A DNA stretch of 64,000 bases from Photobacterium obscurum (GTDB lineage Bacteria > Pseudomonadota > Gammaproteobacteria > Enterobacterales > Vibrionaceae): assembly GCF_026191635.1 (NCBI RefSeq), contig NZ_JAKRRW010000027.1, positions 1 through 64,000 on the forward strand, given 5' to 3'. The position numbers and the translations under genes are program-made. This document shows, in pieces, positions 62,279 to 64,000 of this stretch; positions within the stretch are counted from its first letter, which is position 1, and each line of letters begins with the position of its first letter. The notes under the pieces were generated by a model, which worked only from the letters and a program-made list of their open reading frames with translations, had not been told where the DNA came from and did not search any database.

Positions 62279-62876
62279 GATGCGATTCCTTTCCGTTGTC
62301 TTGTTTGTTTTTTTCTCGTTTACAGCCCACAGCAACACACTGCTGGTAGTAGGAGATAGCCTGAGTGCCGGCTATCAAATGCCTGCCGAGCAAAGCTGGC
62401 CTATCCTGCTGGCGCCAATACTAGAGCAGCACGGACATACCATGACGGTGGTAAACGCCAGTATTTCCGGCGACACCACGGGTAACGGCTTGGCTCGACT
62501 ACCAAAGTTACTACAACAACATAATCCAGATTACGTCATTATCGAGCTCGGTGCGAATGATGGGCTACGAGGCTTCGCTCCTTCTACTATACGCAATAAC
62601 CTCAGCCAGATGATCACTCAGATACATGCCACGGGAGCAAAAGCACTGTTAATGCAAATCCATGTTCCACCTAACTACGGAAAACGTTACAGCGAGGTAT
62701 TCAGTAGTATCTACCCACAGTTGAGCGAACAATATAATGCACCGTTATTGCCTTTTTTCCTGGAAGAAATCATCCTGAAACAGGAGTGGATCATGGAAGA
62801 TGGCTTACACCCCAAACCAGATGCCCAGCCTTGGATTGCTCGGTTTGTCGCGAAGAAAATCACCCCTTACCTTTAG
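62277..62876 (+). CDS. tesA: Multifunctional acyl-CoA thioesterase I / protease I / lysophospholipase L1
   Basis: This 199-residue periplasmic SGNH hydrolase has a signal peptide (MMRFLSVVLFVFFSFTAHS, cleaved about residue 19-20), the catalytic Ser block VVGDSLSAGYQMP, the Gly of ISGDTTGNGL, the Asn in ELGANDGLRG and the Asp/His of EDGLHP. It matches E. coli TesA. The frame is open from 62208, but only the start at 62277 (or 62280) yields a signal peptide. Divergent from ybbA with overlapping start codons, and followed after 24 bp by ybbO. Confidence 0.94.
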   Translation: MMRFLSVVLFVFFSFTAHSNTLLVVGDSLSAGYQMPAEQSWPILLAPILEQHGHTMTVVNASISGDTTGNGLARLPKLLQQHNPDYVIIELGANDGLRGFAPSTIRNNLSQMITQIHATGAKALLMQIHVPPNYGKRYSEVFSSIYPQLSEQYNAPLLPFFLEEIILKQEWIMEDGLHPKPDAQPWIARFVAKKITPYL

Positions 62877-62900
62877 TAAGGTCAGCCAGAAAAGGACATT

Positions 62901-63728
62901 ATGACTACCTCTATTCTTATCACCGGCTGCAGTACCGGCATCGGTTACCACTGCGCCCACTCCTTGCATCAGGCGGGCTATCAAGTAGTGGCCAGCTGCA
63001 GAAAAGCCGATGATGTCACCCGACTCCAAGCCGAAGGGCTGCACTGTGTCCAACTGGATCTAAACAGCACCGACTCTATCCACCAGGGATTGGCTGAAGC
63101 GTTGACAATCACCGGGGGCAAACTGGATGTGCTCTTTAACAATGCGGCCTATGGCCAGCCGGGAGCTCTCGAAGATTTACCCACCCACGCTCTGCGACAG
63201 CAATTTGAGACCAACCTATTTGGCTGGCATGAGCTTACCCAGGCAGTTATTCCGTTGATGCTGAAACAAGGACACGGAAAAATAGTGCAAAACAGCTCGG
63301 TACTCGGGCTGGTCGCGATGAAGTATCGCGGGGCCTACAATGCCAGCAAGTTCGCCCTAGAAGGTTACACTGACACCTTGCGCCTGGAGTTGAGGGATAC
63401 GCCACTGCATGTTTGCCTGATTGAACCTGGTCCCATCGAGAGCCATTTCCGGGAAAATGCCAAGCGGCAGTTTGAGCAATATATTGATACTGCAGGGTCA
63501 CGCCATCAAGCTAGCTATCAAAAGACCTTGGATCGGCTGGGAAAAGCCTCGCCATCGAACAAGTTTACGCTATCTCCAGAGGCCGTATTACAGCCATTAC
63601 AAACGATCATCCGCAGTGAGCGGCCCAAAGCCCGTTACTATGTTACCCAGCCGACTTATATCTTTGGCTTCCTGCGCCGCATATTGCCAGTCCGCTGGCT
63701 AGATGAGATGCTGAGCAAAAGTGTCTGA
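62901..63728 (+). CDS. ybbO: Short-chain dehydrogenase YbbO
   Basis: This 275-residue classical SDR has the cofactor motif ITGCSTGIG, the NNA motif (FNNAAYGQPG), catalytic Ser in NSSVLG and the YxxxK motif in YNASKFALEGY. It matches E. coli YbbO (an NADP-linked aldehyde reductase of broad specificity), which also neighbours tesA. AAAAGGA precedes the ATG. It is likely co-transcribed with tesA. Confidence 0.92.
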   Translation: MTTSILITGCSTGIGYHCAHSLHQAGYQVVASCRKADDVTRLQAEGLHCVQLDLNSTDSIHQGLAEALTITGGKLDVLFNNAAYGQPGALEDLPTHALRQQFETNLFGWHELTQAVIPLMLKQGHGKIVQNSSVLGLVAMKYRGAYNASKFALEGYTDTLRLELRDTPLHVCLIEPGPIESHFRENAKRQFEQYIDTAGSRHQASYQKTLDRLGKASPSNKFTLSPEAVLQPLQTIIRSERPKARYYVTQPTYIFGFLRRILPVRWLDEMLSKSV

Positions 63729-64000
63729 TCCCAAGCACACCTCCCTAGAATCAAAGTACGGCAAATACCGTTTTTTGGTAAAACAGCGCGAATTTGAAGG
63801 TATTTGCCCATATCATTGTCAATATCACAGCAAAAAAACCAACTCACCCTGTTCAAAAAAGCCCCGAATCCAACTTTACAAACGTCACAAATAACACTTA
63901 GCGACTTAAATATGAGGATTAGGGGCAAAAAATAAAGAAACGTAATATTTGTGTCATATAAGAGAGTTAAATTATTACGGTAAGTTGAAAGGAACCTCTG
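63729..64000 (+). promoter_or_regulatory. Leader of the gene beyond the right edge
   Basis: This is 272 bp with no gene. It ends in GAAAGGAACCTCTG, a ribosome-binding site, so a rightward gene probably starts just past the window. AT-rich DNA with TATAAG (63958-63963) may be its -10. Confidence 0.4.

Noticed and set aside
1..64000. Phage, integron, transposon or CRISPR system
   Set aside because: No integrase, transposase, Cas gene or regularly spaced repeats are visible; the only repeats are small intergenic palindromes.

Overview
The window is chromosomal DNA of a gamma-proteobacterium of the family Vibrionaceae. A Photobacterium-like genus is my best guess, at low confidence. The basis is the yfbV-ackA-pta order next to a COG2984-type ABC operon, a ChaN lipoprotein with a Fur box, a Vibrio-type chitooligosaccharide-binding-protein homologue, YcaO/PflB/PflA/FocA linkage, and moderate GC with very AT-rich intergenic DNA. 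I see no rRNA operon, phage, transposase, integron or CRISPR. The left edge cuts a tRNA-Tyr gene. The right edge stops in the leader of an unseen gene.

Layout. 1-7.3 kb: tRNA-Tyr 3' end, orphan response regulator with helical repeats, glutathionyl-hydroquinone reductase, a racemase-fold protein that has lost its PLP lysine, a LysR regulator, xthA and grxB. 7.4-12.6 kb: a basic amino acid ABC importer (HisPQM type) divergent from an orphan chitooligosaccharide-binding-protein homologue. 12.7-18.2 kb: YfcC-type carrier overlapping an M20 dipeptidase, then a chemoreceptor. 18.4-32.2 kb: a fermentation and one-carbon block: ycaO, a DUF3360 membrane protein with an FNR-like site, pflB, pflA, an unknown membrane-anchored protein, a LysR regulator, a FocA-CBS fusion, and fhs with a near-perfect PurR box. 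32.3-35.3 kb: nupC with a PurR-like site, a CbiM-like permease, yfbU. 35.7-40.6 kb: a PgtC-PgtB-PgtA-like sensory system without its transporter. 40.8-46.2 kb: rlmA, Fur-controlled chaN, and a COG2984-type ABC importer. 46.3-52.2 kb: yfbV, ackA, pta, a small lipoprotein, a second focA. 52.6-58 kb: CaiF/GrlA-like regulator, TauE/SafE exporter, SIMPL protein, yfcE, and a tight operon of two DUF1538 membrane proteins, a PII-like protein and a CBS protein. 58.2-63.7 kb: yfcH-type epimerase, ybbP-ybbA, tesA and ybbO.

How the genes work together. PflB (activated by PflA) makes acetyl-CoA and formate from pyruvate; Pta and AckA turn acetyl-CoA into acetate and ATP; two FocA-type channels can move formate; Fhs can put formate onto tetrahydrofolate for purine synthesis. 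Formate export and formate assimilation therefore sit side by side, and one channel carries an apparent nucleotide-sensing CBS module.

Most worth a second look: the FocA-CBS fusion, which looks like two cistrons joined by a lost stop; the DUF1538-DUF1538-PII-CBS operon; the racemase fold lacking its PLP lysine; YcaO with one metal-binding Glu replaced by Gly; the transporter-less Pgt-like system with a degenerate AAA+ regulator; and a family of palindromic repeats placed between the binding-protein gene and the permease gene in two unrelated ABC operons.
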